A stretch of 64,000 nt of DNA, from the NCBI GenBank assembly GCA_036505635.1, contig DASXTC010000021.1:186001-250000 (forward strand). Reading direction: 5' to 3'. This DNA comes from DASXTC01 sp036505635. Lineage in GTDB: Bacteria > Acidobacteriota > Polarisedimenticolia > JACPZX01 > DASXTC01. Shown here piece after piece: positions 16,649 through 26,114 of the stretch. The first letter of the stretch is position 1, and every line of letters begins with the position of its first letter. Both the position numbers and the translations under genes were made by a program. The notes under the pieces are model-generated. The model made no database searches and was not told the origin of the DNA. It saw only the letters and a list, made by a program, of their open reading frames with translations.

Positions 16649-16733
16649 TCTCTATCCCTCCACCTCAGGAATCCATTCCTCGACCACGCATGACCCACAC
16701 CTCACCCGAGACGCCTCACGCTCCCGGGTCCGC

Positions 16734-17588
16734 TCACCGGCTCCAGTAGTCCCGGCGCGAGATCTCCCTGAGCAGAAGGCTACGTCCATCGGCGGCTTCG
16801 AACTTCACGAGGGCGCGCCGACCTGTCTTCTCGGTCCAGAAGCTCATGAGGGGCTGACCGGACCCGGACGCGGGCAGCACGTCGATACGCCGAGTCTGGA
16901 AGCGACCCGCGGGCGTGGGGATCTCCACGTCCCCCGCCAGGACGATCGACACCGGGCTTGCCACGGGAGCCTTCACCGAGTTGGTGATCAGCGAGTCATA
17001 AAGCGGGACGTCGTGGCGCGCCCCCTTCTCGAGCGACGCGGCCCTCATCACGAGCAGAAGCTGCCCATCGATGAGCGCCCCGCCGTCGAGCGGCATCGGA
17101 TGGGACCCGTCCGCCTGGCCGTCGAAATAGGAGTGGAATATGAGGCGAGTCGGGCCGTCCCACGTCACCACTTCCTTGAAGGTCGTTCCGCACCATTCCT
17201 GGCTGCTGCCGGCCATCTTCACGAGCCTTCGCGGATCGTCCCGGCGGACGAAGATCGACGTCAAGTAGTTGTAGGGATAGTTCTCCGTCTGGATCCTCGA
17301 GATGATGTTGAGCTTCAGGACCGTGACGAGGCCCCGGCCCTCGAGGGGTGGGTCGGCCTTGACGGCCAGCCTGGAATCGAAATCCTCCTTGACCGTGATC
17401 AGGGTCGTCTCGAAACCGCGGTCCACGCCGTAGACTCTCCGGTGTGCGTCGTACCGCGCGACCTCGGCCAGTCCGTCATCCCAGACCGGATCCCGGCTCC
17501 ACGACAGGTCGATCGGCAGCCCCCCCCCTGGGGAGGCCGCCGGGGGCGCGGCCAATGCGAGGGCAAGCACCACGAGAGGAATCACCAC
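16734..17588 (-). CDS. Secreted protein of unknown function (DUF3108-like)
   Basis: The 284-residue protein begins at GTG with an excellent GGAGG seven bases upstream and has a short signal peptide (MVIPLVVLALALAAPPAASP). The rest is predicted beta-rich: WDDGLAEVARYDAHRRVYG, EWCGTTFKEV, and a late segment with GRFQTRRIDVLPASGSGQP. The pattern 'exported, beta-sheet, thresholded by a final FEAADGRSLLLREI strand' recalls DUF3108-type outer-membrane-associated proteins. I cannot confirm the family by eye. It is divergent from the MacA-like gene. Confidence 0.6.
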   Translation of the reverse strand: MVIPLVVLALALAAPPAASPGGGLPIDLSWSRDPVWDDGLAEVARYDAHRRVYGVDRGFETTLITVKEDFDSRLAVKADPPLEGRGLVTVLKLNIISRIQTENYPYNYLTSIFVRRDDPRRLVKMAGSSQEWCGTTFKEVVTWDGPTRLIFHSYFDGQADGSHPMPLDGGALIDGQLLLVMRAASLEKGARHDVPLYDSLITNSVKAPVASPVSIVLAGDVEIPTPAGRFQTRRIDVLPASGSGQPLMSFWTEKTGRRALVKFEAADGRSLLLREISRRDYWSR

Positions 17589-17700
17589 GCTGGCTCCTCC
17601 TTTGCCAAAGCACCATTATACTGGCGGCGATCATCGGGAGCGATGCCGCCGGAGCGACCCCTTGAGACACCGCGATACCACCGCCGCATCGATTCACGTC

Positions 17701-18990
17701 ATGAAGCCGGTCGAGGCTCCGCGCACCGGTCCCCTTCGCCGCCGCGCGCTGCGGCTATCGGTCTCGGGGGCGCTCGCCGTCATCGTGGTCCTCCTGTTCG
17801 CGTACTTCCGCGCTGGCGTGCCCGTCGAGGTGGTCCTGGTGGCGCGGGGTCCCGTGGTTTCGTCGATCACCAGCACGGCCACTGGCACTGTGCAGTCCGA
17901 GCGCGACGTGCACGTCATGTCCCAGGTTCCAGGTCAGATCGCCGAGATCCTCGTGGACGAGGGAGACCCGGTCCACGTGGGGGACCTGCTCGCGCAGCTC
18001 GACGCGCGCGAGGCCGAGGCTTCCCGCCGGCTCGCGGAGGCGAACCTCCAGAATGCGCGCTCCAATCTCGAGAGAGCCCAGGTCTCCGAGCGCCTGCGCG
18101 GCGACACGGCCGATACCGAGGTGACTCGAGCCTCGGCCGTGCTGGAAAAGGCGCATTCCGATCGGGCCCGGGCACGCGAGCTGTTCGCGGCCGGGATCTT
18201 ATCCCGGGCCGCCCTCGAAGCCGCCGAGATCGATGAACGGGTCGCCGACTCCTCGTACCGGGCCGCCGCGGCCCGGGCGACCGACAGGGAGGTCGCGCGC
18301 AGCGAGGTGAAGGCGGCCCGGGCGCTGGTCTCCCAGACCCGGGCGGCCGCCGAGGCGGCGCGCGTCGTGCTGGAGCGCACACGCATCACGGCCCCCTTCG
18401 ACGGGGTGGTGGCAGCGCGCTACGTCCAGCCCGGCCAGACGATCGTTCCCTCGACTCCGCTCTTCTCGATAGTGGATCGTGCGGACATCCGGGTCCGGGC
18501 TACCTTCGACGAGGTCGACGTGGCGCGCATCCAGACGGGTCAGACAGTGCGTCTGCTTCTCGACTCTTTTCCGGGGAGGCGCTTCGAAGGCCTGGTCGAG
18601 GAGATCAGTCCCACGGTCTCGACCTCCAGACAGGAGAACCGCACCGTCACTCTCAAGATTCGTTTCGCCAGAGATGTCGCCGGCGTCCGCCCGGGGATGT
18701 CGGCCGACGCCGAGATCATCGTGGGCTCGCGCAACGACGCCCTGTTCCTCCCCACCGACGTCATCATCGAGGCCGGCGCCGCGACCGGGAGCCGGAGGGT
18801 CTGGGTCGTGTCGGCAGGACGCGCCGATCTCCGTGAGGTGAGCACGGGGCTCTCGAACTGGGACTTCACCGAGATCGTCTCGGGGCTCGCGCAGGGGGAC
18901 AAGGTCATCTCGAGCCTCGACGCTGTCGGCCTGACGCCCGGAGCGCGTGTCAAGGCGCGCCCCGCCTCGATGGCCCGGACCTCCCGGTAG
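17701..18990 (+). CDS. MacA/HlyD-like efflux periplasmic adaptor
   Basis: I start at the ATG of MKPVEAPRTG, giving 429 residues; the frame is open upstream. One N-terminal membrane helix (about 18-38) is followed by a lipoyl-like half (VMSQVPGQIAEILVDEGDPV), a long alpha-hairpin (about 95-215), the second lipoyl half (ERTRITAPFDGVVAARYVQP) and a beta-barrel (ADIRVRATFDEVDVARIQTG). This is the membrane-fusion adaptor architecture of tripartite exporters. It is nine bases from a MacB-like permease, so the two act together. Cargo is unknown. Confidence 0.88.
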   Translation: MKPVEAPRTGPLRRRALRLSVSGALAVIVVLLFAYFRAGVPVEVVLVARGPVVSSITSTATGTVQSERDVHVMSQVPGQIAEILVDEGDPVHVGDLLAQLDAREAEASRRLAEANLQNARSNLERAQVSERLRGDTADTEVTRASAVLEKAHSDRARARELFAAGILSRAALEAAEIDERVADSSYRAAAARATDREVARSEVKAARALVSQTRAAAEAARVVLERTRITAPFDGVVAARYVQPGQTIVPSTPLFSIVDRADIRVRATFDEVDVARIQTGQTVRLLLDSFPGRRFEGLVEEISPTVSTSRQENRTVTLKIRFARDVAGVRPGMSADAEIIVGSRNDALFLPTDVIIEAGAATGSRRVWVVSAGRADLREVSTGLSNWDFTEIVSGLAQGDKVISSLDAVGLTPGARVKARPASMARTSR

Positions 18991-18999
18991 AGCCCGCTC

Positions 19000-20211
19000 A
19001 TGGCCGCCCGGTTCGATCGCGAGATCGCCTCACAGGCGCTGCGGGCGCTCCTGACCAACCGAGTCCGATCCTTCCTCACCATGCTCGGCGTGATCATCGG
19101 GGTCTCCTCCGTGATCCTCCTGGTGGCGCTTGGAGAAGGTGCCAAGAGGTACATCCAGCAGGAGCTCTCGAGCCTGGGTTCCAACTTGCTCATCATCACC
19201 CCAGGGAAGATCGAGACGCGCGGCGGCCCCTTCCCGATCGGCTCGGTCAATCCCCTCACCGAGGAGGACTCCCGCGCGATCCTGCGCCGCTGCCCAGCGG
19301 TCATCGATGTGGCTCCCGTGGTGCTGGGCGGCAGCCGCGTGAAGCACGGCAACCGCAGCCGCGACACGACGGTGATCGGGAGCACGGAGTCCTTTCCGAG
19401 GATCCGGAACGTGCGCGTCGAGGTCGGCTCCTTCTTCACCGACGAGGACGTGGAGGCGCGCCGGCGCGTCTGCGTCATCGGAAAGCGGGTCCGAAACGAG
19501 ATCTTCGCCGGGGCGAACCCCCTGGGCGAATGGGTGAAGATCGGGGAGACCAAGTTCCGCGTGATTGGAATCATCGAGACGATGGGGGTCAGCCTGGGGC
19601 TCGATCTGGACGATCTCATCTTCCTGCCGCTGCGGCCGGCCATGGATCTGTTCGACGTGGACCGGCTCTTCGAGATCATCGCCCAGGCGCGCAGCGAGGA
19701 CGCGATCGACTCGGCACGCTCCCAGATGACCGCGCTCCTCGTGAGGCGCCACAACGGTCAGGAGGATTTCACCCTCACGAGCCAGAACGCCATCCTCTCC
19801 TCGCTGCTGACGATCCTGAACACCTTCACGTGGATCCTGGGCGGGATCGCGGCCATCTCGCTGCTGGTGGGCGGCGTGGGAATCATGAACATCATGCTGG
19901 TGTCGGTCACGGAGAGGACGCTGGAGATCGGACTGCGCAAGGCGGTGGGCGCCCGGAGGGCCGACATCATGGCCCAGTTCGTCATTGAGGCGGTGGCGAT
20001 CAGCCTGCTGGGCGGACTCACGGGGCTGGTGGTCGGAAACGGCGGGGCCCTGGTCCTGGGGACCTTGATCCCCGCGCTGCCGGTGGCGGTGTCGATGTGG
20101 TCGGTGGCGCTGGCGTTCGGGTTCAGCGTCGCCATCGGAATCTTCTTCGGCGTCTACCCCGCCTACCGGGCCTCGGCCCTCGATCCGATAGACGCGCTCA
20201 GGTACGAGTAG
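19000..20211 (+). CDS. MacB-like ABC transporter permease (FtsX family), no ATPase domain
   Basis: The 403-residue protein has the MacB permease layout. There is an N-terminal helix (RSFLTMLGVIIGVSSVILLV), a large periplasmic domain of about 215 residues, and three C-terminal helices beginning ILGGIAAISLLVGGVGIMNI. VTERTLEIGLRKAVGARR is the FtsX-family coupling motif. True MacB carries an N-terminal ABC domain; here it is absent, and no separate ATPase gene adjoins. The ATPase must come from elsewhere. The upstream adaptor gene points to export. Confidence 0.88.
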   Translation: MAARFDREIASQALRALLTNRVRSFLTMLGVIIGVSSVILLVALGEGAKRYIQQELSSLGSNLLIITPGKIETRGGPFPIGSVNPLTEEDSRAILRRCPAVIDVAPVVLGGSRVKHGNRSRDTTVIGSTESFPRIRNVRVEVGSFFTDEDVEARRRVCVIGKRVRNEIFAGANPLGEWVKIGETKFRVIGIIETMGVSLGLDLDDLIFLPLRPAMDLFDVDRLFEIIAQARSEDAIDSARSQMTALLVRRHNGQEDFTLTSQNAILSSLLTILNTFTWILGGIAAISLLVGGVGIMNIMLVSVTERTLEIGLRKAVGARRADIMAQFVIEAVAISLLGGLTGLVVGNGGALVLGTLIPALPVAVSMWSVALAFGFSVAIGIFFGVYPAYRASALDPIDALRYE

Positions 20212-20276
20212 TGGTCTGACCGTCCGGTCTCCGCCACCGGCACGGCGTGCCCCGGGCTCCATGGGGACGACGGCCC

Positions 20277-21536
20277 TCAGTCGACCTGGAAGACCCCGAA
20301 CCTGAGGTAACGGGTCTCGGGCATGGCGGGGAGCATGGGGTGATCGGGGGCCTGGCTGCGCCACTCGAGGAGTCTCAGCACGCGGTTGACCTTGAAGGCC
20401 GCCTCCTGGATGCACCCCAGGAACGTCTCGTCGGTGATGTGGAATGAGCAGGTGGCGGTGCCCAGGATGCCGCCGCGCCGAAGGACGCGCATCGCCCGGC
20501 GGTTGATCTCCTCGTACCCCTTCTTCGCGCCCGGGACGTTTTTCTTCGTTCGCGTGTAGGAGGGAGGGTCGAGGATGACGACGTCGAACCGCTCGCCCTG
20601 AGCGTGGAGCGAATCGAGCGCGATCCCCGCGTCGAGCGCCTCGAACCGGCAGCGCCCCTCCAGCTCGTTGAGAACCGCGTTTCGCCGCGCCCGCTCCACG
20701 GCCTCCGGCGCCACATCGATACCCAGGACCGCCGTGGCGCCCGCCCTGGCCATGTGCAGGGCGAAGGCGCCGTCGTGGCAGCAGGCGTCCAGGACCCCCG
20801 CCCCGCCCGCGAAGCGCCGCATGTAGGTCCGGTTCTCCCGCTGGTCGAAGTAGAATCCCGTTTTCTGGCCTCCCAGCAGGTCGACCTCGAAGCTCAGGTC
20901 CCCCTCCTGGATCCGGACCAGCCCGGGCGCCTCACCGCGCAGCAGGCCGCTGCGGGACGGCAGGCCCTCCCTCTCCCGCAGGTGCGACTCGTTGCGCTCG
21001 ACGATACAGCGCGGGTGGAACGCCTCCTCGATCGCGTCGCAGATCGTCTCCTTCATCAGATCGATCCCGAGGCAGAGGGTCTGGAGAGAGTAGCAATCTT
21101 CGTACTTGTCGATGACGAGACCCGGCAGATCGTCGCTCTCGCCGTGCGCGAGCCTGAACGACTGCAGGTCCGGATAGAGGCGTCTGCGCAGGATCATCGC
21201 GCGGCGCAGCCGGGACACGAAGAACGCGCGGTTGATGGCCTCGCGCTGATCGGTCAGGAGCCGCACGGCGATGAGCGATCGCGGGTTGTACACGCCGGTG
21301 CCGATGTGCCGGCCGTTCTGCCGGACGACCTCGACGATCCCGCCGGGAAGCGGCTCCCCTTCCATCCTCGCGATCTCGTTGCTGAAAATCCACCGGTGGC
21401 CGCGCAGGACGCGGCCTTCCTCCCGTGGATTGAGGACCACGCGCGCCGACGGCTCTCCCCCCGAGCCGTTCGGAGCGGGGACCCGCGCCGGCTCGGGGCC
21501 TGTCCCGCCCGGTTCCTCCAACGGCCCTCCTTCCAC
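20277..21536 (-). CDS. rlmI: RlmI-like 23S rRNA (cytosine-C5) methyltransferase
   Basis: I choose the GTG ten bases after the preceding gene, with AAGGGG five bases upstream; this gives 419 residues. A PUA domain comes first (LRGHRWIFSNEIARMEG), then an EEHEE-like region and a Rossmann methyltransferase: VLDACCHDGAFALHMARAG is motif I, and DVVILDPPSYTRTKK holds the DPPSY motif. These match RlmI, which methylates C1962 of 23S rRNA. The catalytic Cys may lie in TATCSFHI. Convergent with the MacB-like gene over 65 bases of non-coding sequence. Confidence 0.9.
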   Translation of the reverse strand: MEGGPLEEPGGTGPEPARVPAPNGSGGEPSARVVLNPREEGRVLRGHRWIFSNEIARMEGEPLPGGIVEVVRQNGRHIGTGVYNPRSLIAVRLLTDQREAINRAFFVSRLRRAMILRRRLYPDLQSFRLAHGESDDLPGLVIDKYEDCYSLQTLCLGIDLMKETICDAIEEAFHPRCIVERNESHLREREGLPSRSGLLRGEAPGLVRIQEGDLSFEVDLLGGQKTGFYFDQRENRTYMRRFAGGAGVLDACCHDGAFALHMARAGATAVLGIDVAPEAVERARRNAVLNELEGRCRFEALDAGIALDSLHAQGERFDVVILDPPSYTRTKKNVPGAKKGYEEINRRAMRVLRRGGILGTATCSFHITDETFLGCIQEAAFKVNRVLRLLEWRSQAPDHPMLPAMPETRYLRFGVFQVD

Positions 21537-21546
21537 GTCATTCCCC

Positions 21547-22662
21547 TTATTGCTGGGGGGTGAGGTAGGTCTCGATCTTCGCCGTCTCACGCAACTGATT
21601 GGCGAGGTCCTCGATCGCTCCCGCCTGCTTCATGGTGAGGACGGCCTTTTGACACCGTTCCTTGACCTCCGCGTAGGGCTTCGGGGTGCCGCCGTGCCGC
21701 TCCGTCACTTTCAGAATGTGGAACCCCTCATCGCTGCGAACGATGTCACTGGCTTCGTTGAGGGCGATGCTGAACGCCACGGCGTCGAGCATCTCCGGCA
21801 GCGCGCCCTGCTTGACGAACCCGAAGCTGCCTCCCATCCGGGCGGTGTCCGGATCCTCGGAGAACTCCCGAGCCATCTGCTCGAAGGGAGTCCCGGCGCG
21901 CAGATTTGCGAGGATCTTCACCGCGCGTTTCCGCGCCGCCTCCACCCGATCCGGGCTCGCCCCCCGTGGACACCGGATCAGGATCTGGTAGAGCTTGACC
22001 CAGAGCTCCGGGGTAAACCTGATGATGTTGTTGTTGTAGTACGAGACCGTCTCCTCCTCGCTCACGGTCTGGATGGGCGTGACCCGCTCCGTCACGAATC
22101 GATCGACCGCGAGGCGCCGGCGGATAGCGTCGATGGCTTCCCACTTGGTCGTCTGCTCCGACCGGAGCTTCTTGAGCAGGACCGCCTCGTCACCCGCCGC
22201 CGCCACAAGGCGCGCGTACTCGGCCCGCACCTCGTCATCGGTGGGCGCTCGTCCCTCCTTCTCCGCCTGCTGGGCGATCAGCTCGTCGTTCACGATGCGG
22301 TTGAGCGCGTCGACCCTGGCGTTGATGTAGGACTCGACCTGAGCCTGGTCCCGTCCAGCCGCCAACCGGTCGCGGATGAAGCTGAGGCTCCTCTCGTAGA
22401 GCGCCCGGTAGAGGCGCCGGCCGTTGACCTCAGCGATGACCCCCGTGAGGTGCTCCTCCGGAGCGTCGAGGCTTACCGTCGTGCCGGCCACGGCCGGTTC
22501 CGGAGGCGGCGTCGAGGATGAGGGGCCGGGCTCCTGCGGCCGGGAGCAGCAGAGGGCCAGAAATCCGGCCGCCAGACCGAATAAGATCCGGGCGTGGCGA
22601 GTCGGCAGCCCGGCGGCATCAGGCCGCATCACTCCCCGGTCACACGCGGGACGCATACGCAC
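21547..22662 (-). CDS. SurA/PpiC-like peptidyl-prolyl isomerase lipoprotein
   Basis: The 371-residue protein starts at GTG with AAGGAG six bases upstream. A hydrophobic segment ending LALCCS suggests a lipobox. An N-terminal SurA-like helical chaperone region (about 75-215) precedes a parvulin domain (about 220-325): VKLYQILIRCPRG, FEQMAREFSEDPDTARMGG, SFGFVKQGALP and SDEGFHILKVTER are typical PpiC motifs. It probably assists folding of outer-membrane or periplasmic proteins. It is followed closely by rlmI, probably in one transcript. Confidence 0.88.
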   Translation of the reverse strand: MRMRPACDRGVMRPDAAGLPTRHARILFGLAAGFLALCCSRPQEPGPSSSTPPPEPAVAGTTVSLDAPEEHLTGVIAEVNGRRLYRALYERSLSFIRDRLAAGRDQAQVESYINARVDALNRIVNDELIAQQAEKEGRAPTDDEVRAEYARLVAAAGDEAVLLKKLRSEQTTKWEAIDAIRRRLAVDRFVTERVTPIQTVSEEETVSYYNNNIIRFTPELWVKLYQILIRCPRGASPDRVEAARKRAVKILANLRAGTPFEQMAREFSEDPDTARMGGSFGFVKQGALPEMLDAVAFSIALNEASDIVRSDEGFHILKVTERHGGTPKPYAEVKERCQKAVLTMKQAGAIEDLANQLRETAKIETYLTPQQ

Positions 22663-22713
22663 TCGGCTCTCCTTGTTGGCAGCGGGGCAGTATAAGGATG
22701 AGGGAATTCCCTT

Positions 22714-24399
22714 TCAAGGAGAGGGAGGCTGGTTCAGACGCGCCAGATCCCGGAGCGCCTGGGCGTCGGCGGGGTCCTTGACGATGGCCGATCGCAGGGC
22801 CGCGGCGGCCTCCGGCAGTCGTCCCTGGCTCTCGTAGAGCGAGGCCGCCGTCTTGTCGAACACGGTCAGATCGGCGAAGCTCCTGCGCGCCGTCTCGACC
22901 TCCTGGATCGCCGCGTCGATCCACCCTCGCGTCCGGTATCCCTGGATCGAGATCAGATGATCCTGAGGCCTGATCAGGTCCCGATCCGGGTAGCTCGTCG
23001 CCATGTTGAGCGCCAGGGCCGTGCCGATCATGACGCCCTGGACGGCGAAGCGACGCCACCGCCCCCGTCTCGCATAATCCAGGGTCGACTTCAGGCCGAG
23101 GCCCGCCAGCACCAGGATCGCGGGCATGAGCGGCGCCCGGAACCTCGCGATGACGTAGAAGACGACGGTGATGGCGATGCCGGATCCGAGGAAAAGGTAG
23201 ACGGGAATGAAAACGCGCCAGCGGCGCGCCGACTCGATAAGGCCGGCGAGCGCCAGAGGCGAGATCCAGAAAAAGGAGAGAGTCCCATGACGCAACAGCG
23301 CGCTGTTGACCCGGAAGTAGGAATACGAGGCGTTGTTGGGCATCTCGAAGGGCGCGAAGAGGTATGCCGCCTTGACCATCTGGAGCCGCGCCAGATCCAG
23401 AGGGCGGGCGGACCAGTCCCGCAGAAGCGACAGCGCCGTGGGCACGAGGCGGCCGTCGGCCCGGAGCAGCGTGTCGTGCGCGTAGACGCTGACGCGTCGA
23501 TCGTTGCCGTCGAACCACCCGATGCCGCCGTGCCACGGGTTGTTGCCGTTGATGAGCTCGATGGGGCCGCGGGTGGTGATCTTCATCGGCGGAGCGCCCA
23601 CCCACAGGTTGCGGGCCACCGCGGGCGCCAGCGCCACCGTGAAGCCGGCCGCCAACAGGAGGATCGTCGACCAGCGCCCCGGACCGGTGGGCGACCCCCG
23701 GCGCGCGGCGAGCCACCGCCAGGCAAGCAACAGGAGAAAGAAGGGCAGGATGCTGGCCTTCGTGAGATAGAAGATCCCGCACGTCAGACCGACCCCGCCC
23801 CACCAGCGACGCTCCGTGCCGTCCCGGGCGTCGGCTCGAGCCACGGCCTCTCCGATGAGCCACAGCAGCAGTGCGCTCAGTGGGATCAGGAACGAATCCC
23901 TCAGGAGCAACGATTCGTAGTAGAGGTACGGGCCGTAGAAGACCGCGAGGATGCCTGCCGCGAGCGCCGCCCCCTCGGGCGCGAGACGGCGAGCCGCGAG
24001 GTAGGTCAGTGCGCACCCCGCCGCGCCGAGAAGCATCTGCACCACGATGACGCTGAACGGCTCGCGTGGCGCGAGGAGGTAGATGGCGGCCACCAGGTAG
24101 GGATAGAACGGCTCCTGGTGAAAGACATGGCCGTACCAGAGGCTCCACTGTTGCTTCGTGGCCACCGCGATCTGCCAGGGATGAAATGGGTGGAAATCAC
24201 CACGGCCCAGCCAGTCGCCGCCGGCGATCGTGAGGGCCCACCGATGAAAGGCCTCCATGTCGCTGATCGGATCGAGGTTGATGTCGAGGCATGCCGTCCG
24301 GCTGATGAGCAGAAGGTATCCGGCCCTCAGGAGAAGGGCGCCGGCGAAGATCAGCAGGGCGCGGCGGAGGGGGGACGCGGACTCGAGCGGGGTCTTCAC
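22714..24399 (-). CDS. GT-C-type polytopic glycosyltransferase-like protein with C-terminal TPR-like tail
   Basis: The 561-residue protein has about ten membrane helices up to residue 460. After the first helix comes DPISDMEAFHRWALTIAGGD, an acidic loop placed as in PMT/ArnT-type (GT39/GT83) lipid-linked sugar transferases, and HQEPFYPYLVAAIY follows. A soluble tail of about 90 residues (VFDKTAASLYESQGRLPEAA) looks like one TPR unit. Family features suggest transfer of a sugar from a polyprenyl donor on the periplasmic side; acceptor unknown. Divergent from the GWxTD gene. Confidence 0.75.
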   Translation of the reverse strand: MKTPLESASPLRRALLIFAGALLLRAGYLLLISRTACLDINLDPISDMEAFHRWALTIAGGDWLGRGDFHPFHPWQIAVATKQQWSLWYGHVFHQEPFYPYLVAAIYLLAPREPFSVIVVQMLLGAAGCALTYLAARRLAPEGAALAAGILAVFYGPYLYYESLLLRDSFLIPLSALLLWLIGEAVARADARDGTERRWWGGVGLTCGIFYLTKASILPFFLLLLAWRWLAARRGSPTGPGRWSTILLLAAGFTVALAPAVARNLWVGAPPMKITTRGPIELINGNNPWHGGIGWFDGNDRRVSVYAHDTLLRADGRLVPTALSLLRDWSARPLDLARLQMVKAAYLFAPFEMPNNASYSYFRVNSALLRHGTLSFFWISPLALAGLIESARRWRVFIPVYLFLGSGIAITVVFYVIARFRAPLMPAILVLAGLGLKSTLDYARRGRWRRFAVQGVMIGTALALNMATSYPDRDLIRPQDHLISIQGYRTRGWIDAAIQEVETARRSFADLTVFDKTAASLYESQGRLPEAAAALRSAIVKDPADAQALRDLARLNQPPSP

Positions 24400-24485
24400 G
24401 GCGGCGCAGAATTACCACACGCTCGCCGCATGCGTCAACTTTGATAGACTGGGGCCGGCCGGCCGAACCACGTGTCAGAGCGACG

Positions 24486-26114
24486 ATGGGACCACCCATG
24501 CTGGGAGTGTGTCCGAGTAATGGCTTGGGCCGCGCGCACGGGGGTTGCGGCGGGGACATCCGCGCGCCCGCTTCCGGGCCACCCGCGATCGCCGATCCAC
24601 GCCGGGGAGGACCCGGCGCGTTCCTGGCGCTTCTTCTGCTTTCGGCCGCCGTCACGGCAGCCGCGTCCCGCGGGGAGGCACCGGCGGATCGGCCCCAGGC
24701 GATCTGGCGCGAAGGCCCGGTGCGTTACATCATCACGACGGAGGAGGACCGCGAGTTCCGCCGATTGCGCGAGGACGAAGATCGGCTGCGTTTCATCGAG
24801 CGGTTCTGGTACCGCCGCGACCCGGAACCCCGCACGCTCGTCAACGAGTACCGCCACGAGTTCTGGACCAGGGTCGCCACCGCCAACAAGCTCTTCACCG
24901 AGTCCACCAAACCCGGGTGGAAGACCGACATGGGCCGCTACTACATCCTCCTGGGCCCGCCCGATGACAGGGACACGACGCAGGAGATGTCGGGCGGGCC
25001 CGGCCGCGCCGGTGTGCGCGGCTCGATCAAATGGATCTACAGTCATGCCCCCACGCCGCGGGTCGGCACCGGCACGGTCATCGTCTTCACCAAGGATCCC
25101 TCCGGAGAATTCCATGCGGAGACCGATCCCAGGATCGTCGAGCGGCTCCTCGGGAGCACGATCCTCGGCGACGCGCCCGAGACCACGTTCCTGGGCGTCC
25201 CGCTGCCACCGCTTGCGCCCCAGCTCACCGAGCTGCAGCTCATGCTCGACCTGGGGCGCCTCGAGGAGGTCCCGAGCGAGGACGATCTGCTCACCGCGAC
25301 GGTGACCGCCGAGGAGTTCTTCGGCCTGATCCCCTTCTCGGCGCGCTACGACTTCTTCGCGCGCGGTGATCTGGAGACGATCGTGGCGATCACGCTGAAC
25401 ATTCATCCCGACCCTCTCGAGCCGCTCAGGCGGAGCGCTCCCCCGGAGTACCTGATGGTCGGCCGGATCGAGCCGGAGCCCACCGCCGGCGGCGGCGCCG
25501 GCAAGCCTGTCTTCCTGCGCGAGCCGGACTTCAGCCCCAGCGGACACAACCTCGATCCCCAGTATCACGGCCCCTACATCTACCAGTCGGTCGCGACCAT
25601 GCCGCCGGGCAGGTATCGCGTCTCGTTCGCGGCCTTTGATCGCCTCACGCGTAAGATCGGTTCGTACACCGACGTCCTGGAGGTCCCTTCCTTCGCCGAG
25701 GGAAGCCTCGCCCTGAGCAGTCTCTGCCTCTCGGAGAGCATCGAGCCGGTCTCATCCGACACGGGCCGCGCCGCGCCCTACGTGATCGGCCACCTCAAGG
25801 TCACGCCGCGACTGATACCGGCCTACCGCAACGGCGACACTTTCGCCGTCTACTACCATGTCTACAGCGCGCTGACCGACCCGGCGACGCACACACCCAA
25901 TCTGCAGATCGAGTACCAGTTTCTGGTCGGACAGGCCGGCGTCTACATTCCGATCGGCCGTCCCATCCGCTTCGAGTCGGTCGGGAATTCCGCGCAGGGG
26001 TGGTCCTTTCCACTGCGGGACTGGCCCGCCGCCGACTTCAAGCTGCGCGTAACGGTGACCGACTCCCTGACGGGGCAGACCGCCTCGAGGGAGGTCGCGT
26101 TCAAGGTCCTGTGA
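24486..26114 (+). CDS. GWxTD-domain secreted protein
   Basis: The defining motif is GWKTDMGRYYILLGPPDD near residue 144, preceded by FIERFWYRRDPEPRTLVNEY, matching GWxTD-domain proteins that are common in Acidobacteriota. Function is unknown for the family. A membrane or signal segment (GAFLALLLLSAAVTAAAS) lies at about 45-62. The start is uncertain: the frame opens at a TTG (24441), the first ATG is at 24486 and another is at 24498. A dispersed repeat lies within this 5' end and would encode part of an unusual 45-residue extension before the hydrophobic segment. The next gene overlaps by four bases. Confidence 0.8.
   Translation: MGPPMLGVCPSNGLGRAHGGCGGDIRAPASGPPAIADPRRGGPGAFLALLLLSAAVTAAASRGEAPADRPQAIWREGPVRYIITTEEDREFRRLREDEDRLRFIERFWYRRDPEPRTLVNEYRHEFWTRVATANKLFTESTKPGWKTDMGRYYILLGPPDDRDTTQEMSGGPGRAGVRGSIKWIYSHAPTPRVGTGTVIVFTKDPSGEFHAETDPRIVERLLGSTILGDAPETTFLGVPLPPLAPQLTELQLMLDLGRLEEVPSEDDLLTATVTAEEFFGLIPFSARYDFFARGDLETIVAITLNIHPDPLEPLRRSAPPEYLMVGRIEPEPTAGGGAGKPVFLREPDFSPSGHNLDPQYHGPYIYQSVATMPPGRYRVSFAAFDRLTRKIGSYTDVLEVPSFAEGSLALSSLCLSESIEPVSSDTGRAAPYVIGHLKVTPRLIPAYRNGDTFAVYYHVYSALTDPATHTPNLQIEYQFLVGQAGVYIPIGRPIRFESVGNSAQGWSFPLRDWPAADFKLRVTVTDSLTGQTASREVAFKVL
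24504..24530 (+). repeat. Single-arm copy of the dispersed repeat inside a gene start
   Basis: GGAGTGTGTCCGAGTAATGG and the following seven bases match one arm of the 49114-49167 palindrome; the match to the inverse complement of the right arm is exact over at least 25 bases. It falls within the 5' end of the GWxTD reading frame. Confidence 0.8.

Noticed and set aside
20212..20276. Terminator between the MacB-like gene and rlmI
   Set aside because: Only a five-base-pair GGCAC/GTGCC stem with no T-run on either strand.
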